The notes under the pieces are model-generated. The model saw nothing but the letters and a program-made list of their open reading frames with translations. It was not told the origin of the DNA and ran no database searches. From NCBI GenBank assembly GCA_902826515.1, contig CADEFD010000002.1, forward strand, positions 14,203 to 60,975: a DNA stretch of 46,773 bases, given 5' to 3'. The translations under genes were made by a program, and so were the position numbers. This document shows positions 7,690 through 15,007 of this stretch, in pieces. Origin of the DNA: an uncultured Acidobacteriota bacterium (GTDB lineage Bacteria; Acidobacteriota; Vicinamibacteria; Vicinamibacterales; UBA2999). The first letter of the stretch is position 1. Each line of letters begins with the position of its first letter.

Positions 7690-8175
7690 CTATTCCTTGG
7701 GTTCCCACGTGCACCAGTAGCCGGCGATCCGGGCCGTGGCGCCTTCGGTCGTGTCGTGTTCGCGGCCGCGCGCGCGCCGCGCGGCATGCAGCTGGCAGTA
7801 CCGCTCCACATCGGCCGAGGCCCGGCGGATGTCCTCGAGGCTGATCGTCGCCGCGCCGCCGGCGTAGCGCACCGCCCGCTCGCCGAGCATCATCGCCACC
7901 GCGGTCACCGTCTGCCGGTCCTCGAGCCAGCGGTTGCCGAACTGGCGCATCGCCGCGAGGAACTTCGGCCGGAAGTTCCGGCGGATGTGACACACCGCGT
8001 CGAAGTCGAGCGCCGCGCGCAGGCCCACGCCCTGGCCTACGGCGAGGCAGCAGTCGTCGACGATCGCGTCAACGGCCCGTTCGAAGGCCAGCGTCTGGTC
8101 GGATCCGCCGTCGATGGTGGTGTCGAAACCGGGAGCGATCGGGCGAATGTCTGAACGCGTCATGTCGGTGTTCAT
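7690..8175 (-). CDS. Unknown protein, tandem paralogue A
   Basis: A 161-residue soluble protein of no family I recognise. Residues of about 35-130 align by eye with the gene just upstream (8214-8564) at about 40 % identity. Shared blocks are IVDDCCLAVGQGVG, AALDFDAV, the FLAA-x4-GNRW stretch, DRQTVTAVAMMLGERA and ADVERYC. The N terminus (about 30 residues) and the C terminus (HDTTEGATARIAGYWCTWE) are unique to this copy. The pattern suggests an all-helical fold with two conserved Cys, one near the start and one near the end of the common core. A GGAGG box is 5 bases before the ATG. The gene lies between the Ser/Thr kinase and the histidine kinase, so a signalling role is likely but unproven. 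Confidence 0.6.
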   Translation of the reverse strand: MNTDMTRSDIRPIAPGFDTTIDGGSDQTLAFERAVDAIVDDCCLAVGQGVGLRAALDFDAVCHIRRNFRPKFLAAMRQFGNRWLEDRQTVTAVAMMLGERAVRYAGGAATISLEDIRRASADVERYCQLHAARRARGREHDTTEGATARIAGYWCTWEPKE

Positions 8176-8213
8176 CGAATCCTCCGTGTCCTTTGGTAAA
8201 CGAGCGCACAGGG

Positions 8214-8564
8214 TCAGGCGATGGCCGCGGGCATGTCGGGGCTGAGCCCCTCACGCACGGCATTCATGCGGCAGCCGGTCTCGACGTCGCGCGAGGCCAG
8301 CTCGGCGGCGCGCAGGTCGATGGAGGGGGAGGAGGCGGCGTGGAAGAGCGCGCGCTGGCCGAGGTACCGGCCGACGGCCGTCACGCGCGGCCGGTCGGCC
8401 TCGTAGGAATTGCCGAGCACGGTGATGGCGTGGAGGAAGAAGCGGCGGTAGCGGTCGCGCCACCAGGCGAGGGCCGCAAAATCCACCGCTTTCTCCGTGC
8501 CGATGCCCTGGCCTGCCGCAAGCAGGCAGTCGTTGACGATGAAATCGATCTGGTCGGCGGACAT
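8214..8564 (-). CDS. Unknown protein, tandem paralogue B
   Basis: A 116-residue soluble protein that is essentially only the common core shared with paralogue A. Matching blocks are IVNDCLLAAGQGIG, KAVDFAAL, FFLHAITVLGNSY, DRPRVTAVGRYLGQRA and RDVETGC. No membrane segment or enzyme motif is visible. A GAGGAG box precedes the ATG by 5 bases. It follows the Ser/Thr kinase gene by 91 bases and precedes copy A by 38 bases, so all are probably one transcript. The shared GQGxG turn and the conserved Cys near each end are the features to track in a family search. No function can be given. Confidence 0.6.
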   Translation of the reverse strand: MSADQIDFIVNDCLLAAGQGIGTEKAVDFAALAWWRDRYRRFFLHAITVLGNSYEADRPRVTAVGRYLGQRALFHAASSPSIDLRAAELASRDVETGCRMNAVREGLSPDMPAAIA

Positions 8565-8655
8565 GGCGTCTCCTCGTGCGCGGTCGAGCCGCTACAGGGG
8601 AGAACGCCGGGGGGCGCGATCTCGTACAGGCGCCGCGGGAGGCGGGCGCCGGCGC

Positions 8656-11424
8656 TTACGGGAGGCGGGTGCGAAGGGCCCGCAGCGCCGTACGGACGTC
8701 GGCGGCGCTGGCCGGGCGGCGGCTGGCGACTCGCGACAGCGCGTCGTTCAGATACGCCGCCACCGCGGCCGGACACTCGGGGCGCACGTCGCGGAGGTCG
8801 GCGACGGTCGTGTGCTGGATGGCGTCCACGACCTCCGGCACCGGGCGTCCCGCGAAGGGATGGCGGCCGGCCATCGCCTCGTAGAGCACCATGTGCAGGC
8901 TCCAGAGGTCGAAGGCCTCGAGCGGCGGCGCGCCGGCCAGCGCTTCGGGCGACAGGTAAAGCGGCGTGCCCACCACCTGATGCGTGATCGTGAGGGTGGA
9001 CGACGCGTTCAGGTCGCGCAGCCGCGCCGCGAGTTCGGCCGGATCGGCGGGCATCACGGCGGCCGCCGCATCGGGCCCCTTCGAACGGTCGAGCATCGCC
9101 GCGAGTCCGAAGTCGAGCAGCTTCGGCACGCCGTCGGCGGTGTAGCCGATGTTGCTCGGCTTGATGTCGCGATGCAGCACACCCGAGCCGTGCACGCGGT
9201 CGAGCACGTCGGCCAGCATGATTCCGAGGTCGAGCGTCTCGTCCACCGGCATCGGGCCGCGCGCCAGCCAGTCGAGCAGCGTGCCGCCTTCCAGGAACTC
9301 GACGATGAGGATCGGCGTGTCGCGCCATTCCTCGGCGCCGTAGATCGTCGCCAGGTTCGGATGCAGCACCGAGGCCATCGCCCGCGCCTCGCGCCGCAGG
9401 CGTTCGGCGTATTCACGGCGCATCGGCGGCAGCGTCTTGATGGCCACCTTGCGGTCGAGCGCCATGTCGGTGGCGAGGTAGACGACGCCCGTGCCGCCGG
9501 CGCCGAGGAAGCGCTGCAGGCGGAACTTCGCGTTGACGAAGAGCGGCAGCACGGCGGGCCGCGTGGCCGTGCCGCAGCGGCAGCGGCGTGTGTCGGGGCT
9601 CGACGTCTCGGAGCAGTTGGGGCACCACGTCGCCGGTTCGTCCTGCCACGCCACGCCGCCCGCGCGCGGCGCCGGCGCACCGGCAGCCGCGGCGGTGCGC
9701 GTTTCGCGCAGCCAGCGGTTTTCGAGCTGCATCGCCGCCTGGCCGCACATCGCGGTGGCCAGCGCGACGTGGCGCTCCGTGTACGGCAAGTCGCTCGTGC
9801 CCGGACCGATCGCCACGACGCCCAGCAGTTCACCCGACGCGCCGACGAGCGGCGAGAGGACCTGCGCGGCGGTGGCGGCAATCCAGTCCTGATCCGCCTC
9901 GGGCAGCAGGCGCGCGAGCGCCGAACGCGCGTCCAGCAGCACCTCGCTGCGCGTCGTGTGCAGCAGATCGCCCAGCACGGAGTGACGCGGCAGCGGCGGC
10001 GCCGAGCCGTCGAGCGCCACGAGGCTGTCGGCGTCTTCGGCCAGCAGCAGCACCGTCACGCGGACGGCGTGCAGGGCGGCGGCGAGTTCTTCGGCGAGCG
10101 CGACGCTGATGCCGCGCAGGCTCTCGCTGCCGCGGAAGCGCCGCTCGAGGCGCGCCAGCACTTCGGCGGGGTCGAGCGGCTCGCGCAGGAACCAGCGGTC
10201 CACCGCGCCGATGAGCTGCGGCCGGAAGGTCAGCGCCAGCAGGCCGGTGCACGAGAAGGCGACGAGGCCGGCCGGGTGCCGCGTGTTCACGTACTGCACG
10301 AACGTCAGGCCGCGGTTCACGATCACATCGAGCGCGAGGTAGGTGACGGGCCCGAGGATCGCGGCCCAGATCGCGTACCGCGCCAGCGCGTACTGCAGCG
10401 TGGCGCGAATCACGAACTGCAGATCCATCACGCGGTTCACGGCCACGGCGTAGGCCGTCATCGGCACGATCGAGCCGAGCGCGAGATAGACGACGAGGCC
10501 GACGCGGCCGCGCACCTGCTCATCGCGCAGCGCCGGCACGAAGGGCGTGGCGATGACGGCGACGATGAGCGGCGCGAAGCCGAGGGCGAGCGCGCCGAGG
10601 AACCAGGCCACCTTGCGGCGGCGCTCCGCGGTTTCGACGCGGTAGCGCGCCACGAGGAACGCCACGGCCGGCACGGTCAGCGCGAAGAGCAGCGGCCAGT
10701 ACATCGACTGCGGCGCCTGACGGTCGAAGGCCGCGACGATCGCCGCGAGGCGCGGATGCAGGGTGGCCGACGCCTGCGCGCCGGCGAGCGTGATGAGGAA
10801 CAGCCCCGCCCCCGTGGCCGCCGCCGCGGTGATGAACGCGCCGGCCACGAGGCGCGCCCGCCGGGTCAGCGGCTCGCTCGGGAAACTCCACGCGAAGAGC
10901 CACACGCCGAGCGCGAACATCGACTCGGGCCGCAGCACCGCGAGCGCCGCCACGATCATGCCGGCCGGGCCGGTGATGCCGGCAAAGAACGGGTCGACGA
11001 ACGAGGCGGCGATCGTGAGATAGAGGCCGCCGAGCAATTGCAGCCGGCGATCGCGGCTGCCGCCGAAGACGAGCAGCAGCCCGCCCACGCCGAAGATGCC
11101 GAGATTGAGCGCGAAGAGGCCCGCCGGCGACGGCGCCCGCCCGATGGCGGCCGGCAGCACGGCGAAGGCCACAATCACCTTGATGGCGGCCAGTGTCACG
11201 CCGGCCACGAACGCCGCCACCACCGCCTGGCGCAGCCAGGGACGGCGAGCCGCGAGCCCGGCGCTCTGACGGCCACGCATCGCGGCGATGACGCGCAGTT
11301 GATGAATGAGATTGGCGTCGGCGGCCCCACCCGCCGCACCTTCCGCGGCGCGCCAGTCGATCGTGGCGCCGTCGGCGAGCGCGGCGGCCAGCGCGTCGGG
11401 GCGGGCTTCGCGCCTAGGCTCCAC
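8656..11424 (-). CDS. Membrane Ser/Thr protein kinase with GAF and zinc-ribbon regions, kinase at C terminus
   Basis: A 922-residue protein kinase with an unusual order. Residues of about 60-420 carry many hydrophobic segments. A GAF-like region follows (about 440-575), with LSPLVGASGELLGVVAIG. Next is a zinc-ribbon-like pattern, CPNC then ten residues then CRCG (about 595-612). A complete Hanks-type kinase occupies about 632-922: glycine loop GAGGTGVVYLA, VAIKTL Lys, catalytic HRDIKPSN, DFGLA, and GTPLYLSPE. Most bacterial kinases of this kind have the catalytic domain first. The gene's start overlaps the end of the ECF sigma factor by 11 bases. Sigma factors of this arrangement are known to be controlled by their partner kinase, so sensing of a membrane or cytoplasmic signal is likely. 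Confidence 0.9.
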   Translation of the reverse strand: MEPRREARPDALAAALADGATIDWRAAEGAAGGAADANLIHQLRVIAAMRGRQSAGLAARRPWLRQAVVAAFVAGVTLAAIKVIVAFAVLPAAIGRAPSPAGLFALNLGIFGVGGLLLVFGGSRDRRLQLLGGLYLTIAASFVDPFFAGITGPAGMIVAALAVLRPESMFALGVWLFAWSFPSEPLTRRARLVAGAFITAAAATGAGLFLITLAGAQASATLHPRLAAIVAAFDRQAPQSMYWPLLFALTVPAVAFLVARYRVETAERRRKVAWFLGALALGFAPLIVAVIATPFVPALRDEQVRGRVGLVVYLALGSIVPMTAYAVAVNRVMDLQFVIRATLQYALARYAIWAAILGPVTYLALDVIVNRGLTFVQYVNTRHPAGLVAFSCTGLLALTFRPQLIGAVDRWFLREPLDPAEVLARLERRFRGSESLRGISVALAEELAAALHAVRVTVLLLAEDADSLVALDGSAPPLPRHSVLGDLLHTTRSEVLLDARSALARLLPEADQDWIAATAAQVLSPLVGASGELLGVVAIGPGTSDLPYTERHVALATAMCGQAAMQLENRWLRETRTAAAAGAPAPRAGGVAWQDEPATWCPNCSETSSPDTRRCRCGTATRPAVLPLFVNAKFRLQRFLGAGGTGVVYLATDMALDRKVAIKTLPPMRREYAERLRREARAMASVLHPNLATIYGAEEWRDTPILIVEFLEGGTLLDWLARGPMPVDETLDLGIMLADVLDRVHGSGVLHRDIKPSNIGYTADGVPKLLDFGLAAMLDRSKGPDAAAAVMPADPAELAARLRDLNASSTLTITHQVVGTPLYLSPEALAGAPPLEAFDLWSLHMVLYEAMAGRHPFAGRPVPEVVDAIQHTTVADLRDVRPECPAAVAAYLNDALSRVASRRPASAADVRTALRALRTRLP

Positions 11425-12010
11425 GCGCCATCTCCTCGCCGAGCCGCAGCAGCGCCCGCCGCACCGCCAGCCGCGCCGCTTCGGCCGAGGGCTTCTTGAG
11501 CACGAGCGCGATCTGGTCGTAGCTGTAACCGAGTTCGATGCTCGCGAGAATGGCCTGCCGGTCGGCGCGGCGCAGCCGCTTCAGCCCGGCCTCGTAGCGT
11601 TCGCGATCGGCGGTGCCGATGGCCAGCTCGAGCGGCGACCGGCCGCCGTCGACGAACCGATCGTCGAGTTCCCCCGGCGCGGGATGACGCGCCGCATGAC
11701 GGAACTGATCCCGCACGCGGTTCACGAGCGAGCGCCGCAAATACCCGAGCAGCGCCCCTTCGCGCTGCGGCTGGAACGTGCCGAGGTGCTTCAGCGTGTG
11801 CAGCACCGTGTCCTGCACGTAGTCGGCGGTGTCGGCGGCGTTGCGTGCCCAGGTCGGCACGCGGCGGTGCGCCCAGCGGTGCAGGCGCGGCACGTAGCGC
11901 GCGAACAGCTGGTCGAGCGCGTGGTCGTCGCCGGCGCGGGCGCGGACCAGCAGCTCATCCGACGCAGGGTTCGACGGGGGGCCGCCAGGCGGCGTACGGC
12001 CGGAGTCCAT
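11414..12010 (-). CDS. ECF-type RNA polymerase sigma factor
   Basis: A 198-residue sigma-70 family factor. Region 2 covers DELLVRARAGDDHALDQLF through DYVQDTVLHTLKHL, with the typical Asp-x-Val-Gln-Asp. Region 4 covers about 140-190, with LRRADRQAILASIELGYSY and the helix-turn-helix DQIALVLKKPSAEAARLAV. No C-terminal extra domain is present. It overlaps the Ser/Thr kinase start by 11 bases, so the two proteins are made together. This matches kinase-associated ECF groups, in which phosphorylation of the sigma factor by the kinase replaces an anti-sigma factor. The start at 12010 was chosen because the open frame further upstream runs antisense into the next gene and carries no sigma motifs. 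Confidence 0.9.
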   Translation of the reverse strand: MDSGRTPPGGPPSNPASDELLVRARAGDDHALDQLFARYVPRLHRWAHRRVPTWARNAADTADYVQDTVLHTLKHLGTFQPQREGALLGYLRRSLVNRVRDQFRHAARHPAPGELDDRFVDGGRSPLELAIGTADRERYEAGLKRLRRADRQAILASIELGYSYDQIALVLKKPSAEAARLAVRRALLRLGEEMARGA

Positions 12011-12109
12011 GGATTGGGATCGACGGATTCTCCTCTCCCGATTCCGCCCGCGCAAGCCTTTCGACGGGGCGCGGCGTACGAATTCGCGGCTTCCGGCGTT
12101 CTTGTTCGC

Positions 12110-12535
12110 ATGGACGTGACACTGAGCACGTGGATCTGGGTGGCCGGACTGGGCGGGGCGGGCGGCGTGGCGAGCGCCTGGCTGACCCGGCAACGCGGCG
12201 CCCTGCTCATCCGCCTCGGACACCTGGCGGTGGCGGCCGGGATTGCCGCCGGCACGGCCGCCGCCACGGCGTGGATGATCGCCAGCACCGACGCGCCCAC
12301 CCTCTGGATCGGCACACGGGCCTTCCCCGCCGCGCTCGCCTTCTTCTGGATCGGCTTCGTCACCGCGGGGTGGATGGCCGCCGAACGCGACAAGCTGCTG
12401 CTGCGCCAGGCGGTGTGCCGGGCGGCGACCGCCCCGGCTGCACACCCCGACACGGTGCGGGCGCTGGCCGAGGCCTCGCCTGACGTGGTCTACGAAGCGG
12501 TGAAGGCGCTGGTGCCGCGCCGGGTGGTGCACTGA
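12110..12535 (+). CDS. Unknown membrane protein
   Basis: A 141-residue protein with three predicted membrane segments (about residues 5-25, 34-55 and 65-87) and a soluble C-terminal part of about 50 residues (LRQAVCRAATAPAAHPDTVRAL and ASPDVVYEAVKALVPRRVVH). I do not recognise the family. It is divergent from the ECF sigma factor, with 99 bases between the starts, and ends 28 bases before a convergent NTF2-like gene. No clear ribosome binding site is visible, so the start rests on the position of the first membrane segment. Confidence 0.55.
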   Translation: MDVTLSTWIWVAGLGGAGGVASAWLTRQRGALLIRLGHLAVAAGIAAGTAAATAWMIASTDAPTLWIGTRAFPAALAFFWIGFVTAGWMAAERDKLLLRQAVCRAATAPAAHPDTVRALAEASPDVVYEAVKALVPRRVVH

Positions 12536-12563
12536 GCCTCCACGCCGGCGGCGGCGCGGGAGC

Positions 12564-12956
12564 CTACAGGAGCTGTTCCATCAGCTGACCGGTGTCGGTC
12601 ACGCCCCAGTGCTCGACGATCTTCCCATGTTCGAAGCGCAGCACATCGGCCACCGGCACGAGCATCGGCTTGCCTTTCGACGGGATGCCGAGGAACTCGG
12701 CGCGCTGGATGCCCTGCATGGTGGCGCGCACGAACACCTTGTCGCCTTCCGCGCCCATGTCTTCGACGTTCATCGCGAAGTCGCTGAACGACGCGTGCGC
12801 CATCATGAAGAACTCGCGCAGGCCCTCGCGGCCATCGGCGTCGGTCGGCACCGCTTCGTGCTCGATGAAGTGTTCGGCCACGAGGTCGTCGATCGCCTCG
12901 AACCGGCCGTCGGTGAGCGCGGCGTAGAAGTTGCGGGCCAGCGTCTTGATGTCCAT
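12564..12956 (-). CDS. SnoaL-like (NTF2-fold) ester-cyclase-type protein
   Basis: A 130-residue cytoplasmic protein with the cone-shaped NTF2 fold. Typical SnoaL-like motifs are NFYAALTDGRFEAIDDLVAE, FIEHEAVPTDADGREGLREF, and the ending VPVADVLRFEHGKIVEHWG with the conserved Asp and Trp. Such proteins range from polyketide cyclases to proteins with no known reaction. No polyketide genes are near, so a small-molecule hydratase, isomerase or binding role is more likely. An AGGAG box sits 5 bases before the ATG. No operon partner is apparent: neighbours on both sides are separate. Confidence 0.85.
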   Translation of the reverse strand: MDIKTLARNFYAALTDGRFEAIDDLVAEHFIEHEAVPTDADGREGLREFFMMAHASFSDFAMNVEDMGAEGDKVFVRATMQGIQRAEFLGIPSKGKPMLVPVADVLRFEHGKIVEHWGVTDTGQLMEQLL

Positions 12957-13025
12957 CGGATCTCCTGAGGGGGTATGCGGAAGCGGGCGGGCCGTCCCCT
13001 CAGCCCCACCCGGCGGAGAACGCGC

Positions 13026-13949
13026 CTAGGGCCGCGGCGGGGCGACGGGGGTGCGCCGCAGGCGCAGGATATCGGCAAACGACAACGATCCGGCGAAGCG
13101 CTGGTCGAGCGCGCCAGTGCGAGCGGTCAGGTCCGCGTCGGCGGCCATGGCGCCGCTCATGGCGATGACGACGTCGTTATCCGCCGGCGCGGCGCCGTAG
13201 ATCGCCACCGGCCCGAACACCTCGGATACGGCGGCGATGTCGTCTGCCACCCCGGCATGCTGGTTGATGTTGAACGCCACGACACCGCCGGGCGCCAGTG
13301 CCGCCTTCACGCGGCCGAGGAACGCGACGGTCTTGAGACGGGTCGGCACGCCGGTGCCGTCGGTGTCGCCCGAGGGACGCAGGAAGGCGTCCATGAAGAT
13401 CACGTCGTAAGGCTCGTCGATCGCCTCGATGAACGCCACGGCGTCGGCGGTGACTACGCGGACGTTGCCGCCGGAGCGCACGCCGAAGTACTGGTCCGCG
13501 AGGCGCACGACCACCGGGTCGATCTCGACGGCGTCCACGCGCACGCCCGGCGCGTGATGGGCCAGGAAGCGCACCATCGCGCCGCCCCCGAGACCCACGA
13601 CGAGCACCCGCCGCGGCTGCGGCTGGTAGAGATAACTCGCGAACATGCTGCGGGCGTACGGCGACGCCAGGGTCTGCGGCGCCGTCAGGTCCACGCGGCT
13701 CTGCACGAGTTCCCGGCCGTCATCACGCACGAACGTCAGCAGCCGCACGTCGCCGTCGCGGCGCACGCGGATCGTGGAGTAGGCCGACGTCTCTTCGTGC
13801 TCGAGGACGCCGAGGGTCTGTCGCGCGGACCTGGACCACACGACCAGGGCAGCCGCCGCGGCAAAGAGCGCCACCGCCGCGAGCGCCGGGGCCAGCGCGC
13901 GTCTGGCGCGGGCCCGCGGGCGTGTGGAGTGCTGGCTGGCCGCGCTCAT
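13026..13949 (-). CDS. Membrane-anchored spermidine-synthase-like protein
   Basis: A 307-residue protein with one N-terminal membrane segment (about residues 20-40) followed by a spermidine-synthase-type Rossmann domain. Visible motifs are SAYSTIRVRRDGD, VLVVGLGGGAMVRFL (the nucleotide loop), VDAVEIDPVVVRLA with the acidic residue, and YDVIFMDAF. The catalytic Asp pair of true polyamine synthases is not clearly kept (FMDAFLRPSGD). Similar proteins are widespread, usually of unproven substrate. The N-terminal segment would leave the domain either in the periplasm or tethered in the cytoplasm. No polyamine genes are adjacent, so I would not name it speE. Confidence 0.75.
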   Translation of the reverse strand: MSAASQHSTRPRARARRALAPALAAVALFAAAAALVVWSRSARQTLGVLEHEETSAYSTIRVRRDGDVRLLTFVRDDGRELVQSRVDLTAPQTLASPYARSMFASYLYQPQPRRVLVVGLGGGAMVRFLAHHAPGVRVDAVEIDPVVVRLADQYFGVRSGGNVRVVTADAVAFIEAIDEPYDVIFMDAFLRPSGDTDGTGVPTRLKTVAFLGRVKAALAPGGVVAFNINQHAGVADDIAAVSEVFGPVAIYGAAPADNDVVIAMSGAMAADADLTARTGALDQRFAGSLSFADILRLRRTPVAPPRP

Positions 13950-14029
13950 GTGCGCCTATTCTGACAAACTTGCCCCGGGCGGGCACATACCGCGGCTCCG
14001 CCGGGGCGCCGACGCACGCATGACCGCCG

Positions 14030-14956
14030 CTACTGACGCGCGCTGGTCGTGACCTTGCCTTTGGTGGCGATGGCGGTCCTGATGAGCGCGACGGTGCGTT
14101 CAGCCCGGGCGTCGACGATCTGCTTGGCCCACGCCAGCGCGCGTTCCTTGTTTGCGATCGAGACGCCGTTGATGGTCGCCGTGCCGGCCTTCACGCGTTC
14201 CGCCCAGCGCACCGAGGCAGGATCGGTCAGCATCATGTTCAGCGTGATGCCGGGGCTGTCGTGCAGACCGTCGTCGGCCTGCCCGTCCTTCACGACCCCC
14301 AGCTGGCGCAGCACGTTCGGCGTGCCGGGCGGCGCCGTGTAGTACTCGCCGATGTGGGCGACGACGGGCGAGCCGTTCCATTCGGAGTTCAGTTTTTCGG
14401 CCACGGCCTTCTGACCGGCCTGATTGCCGCCACTGTCACCGATGAGGATGACACTCTGGAAACCGTGCGCGCGAAGGCTGCGGACGACGTCCTCGAGCAC
14501 GGCCTGGAAGGTCTCGTCGCGCAGACTGATCGTGCCGGGGCTGCGCATGTGCCCGGACGGCGGCTCGATGCGGCCCTCGGGCACGAGCGGCAGGATTGGC
14601 GCACACAGCGCATTGCCGAGCTTGCGGGCGATGACCTCGCAGTTGGTCCTGAGCACGTAGTTGTGTTTGCCGAGCACGAGCCACGGGCCGTTCGGTTCGA
14701 TCCCGCCCGTCGGCACGATGGCCGTGGTCCGGCCCGCCGTGAGCGCGTCGCGCACGTCCATCCACGTCATCTCTTCGAGCCAGACGGTTGCGGCCGGCGG
14801 CAGCGGGTTCGGCGTGTCCTTGCAGTTGTAGGGATTGTCGCGGCAGTCGCCACCGCCCATCGAGCGCGGGTCGGGCTCGCGGCGCGGCTGCTGGGCAAGG
14901 GCGAAGGCGCTCGTCAGGACGAACGTGGTGGCCAGGGCGAGGAGGGCGGGCCTCAT
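14030..14956 (-). CDS. Exported creatininase-like protein with altered metal site
   Basis: A 308-residue exported protein with signal peptide (cleavage near ALAQQ) and a creatininase-type fold. The family start motif appears as PTGGIEPNGPWLVLGKHNY. In true creatininase this region reads Glu-x-His-Gly-Pro-His and supplies metal ligands. Here only the Glu is kept; the His positions are Asn and Trp. The later Asn-Gly-His-Gly-Gly loop reads IGDSGGNQAG. The helix that normally contains Glu reads HDSPGITLNMML. The enzyme is therefore either inactive as an amidohydrolase or uses another site. It is transcribed away from the M1 peptidase, with 51 bases between the two starts. Confidence 0.75.
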   Translation of the reverse strand: MRPALLALATTFVLTSAFALAQQPRREPDPRSMGGGDCRDNPYNCKDTPNPLPPAATVWLEEMTWMDVRDALTAGRTTAIVPTGGIEPNGPWLVLGKHNYVLRTNCEVIARKLGNALCAPILPLVPEGRIEPPSGHMRSPGTISLRDETFQAVLEDVVRSLRAHGFQSVILIGDSGGNQAGQKAVAEKLNSEWNGSPVVAHIGEYYTAPPGTPNVLRQLGVVKDGQADDGLHDSPGITLNMMLTDPASVRWAERVKAGTATINGVSIANKERALAWAKQIVDARAERTVALIRTAIATKGKVTTSARQ

Positions 14957-14963
14957 GGGCGGG

Positions 14964-14969
14964 ATTGTA
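14964..14969 (-). promoter_or_regulatory. Probable -10 box (TACAAT) of a leaderless transcript
   Basis: TACAAT on the minus strand lies 7 bases before the ATG at 14956 with no ribosome binding site between. It faces the box of the divergent M1 peptidase gene, 26 bases away. Confidence 0.5.
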
Positions 14970-14995
14970 GAGGAAACACGCGGCGCCGGCCCGCA

Positions 14996-15001
14996 TATGA
15001 T
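14996..15001 (+). promoter_or_regulatory. Probable -10 box (TATGAT) of a leaderless transcript
   Basis: TATGAT lies 6 bases before the ATG at 15008. That distance leaves no room for a 5' leader or a Shine-Dalgarno site. Confidence 0.5.
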
Positions 15002-15007
15002 CGGCCG

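Noticed and set aside
8497-11499. A 1000-codon open frame on the plus strand
   Set aside because: It is antisense to the Ser/Thr kinase and rich in Arg, Gly, Ala and His. It is a high-GC shadow; the kinase motifs on the minus strand are complete.
12536-12563. Terminator hairpin between two convergent genes
   Set aside because: Only GC-rich sequence without a stable stem and T run is seen.
13026-13949. Calling the spermidine-synthase-like gene speE
   Set aside because: It carries a membrane segment and lacks a clear catalytic Asp pair; no polyamine genes are nearby.
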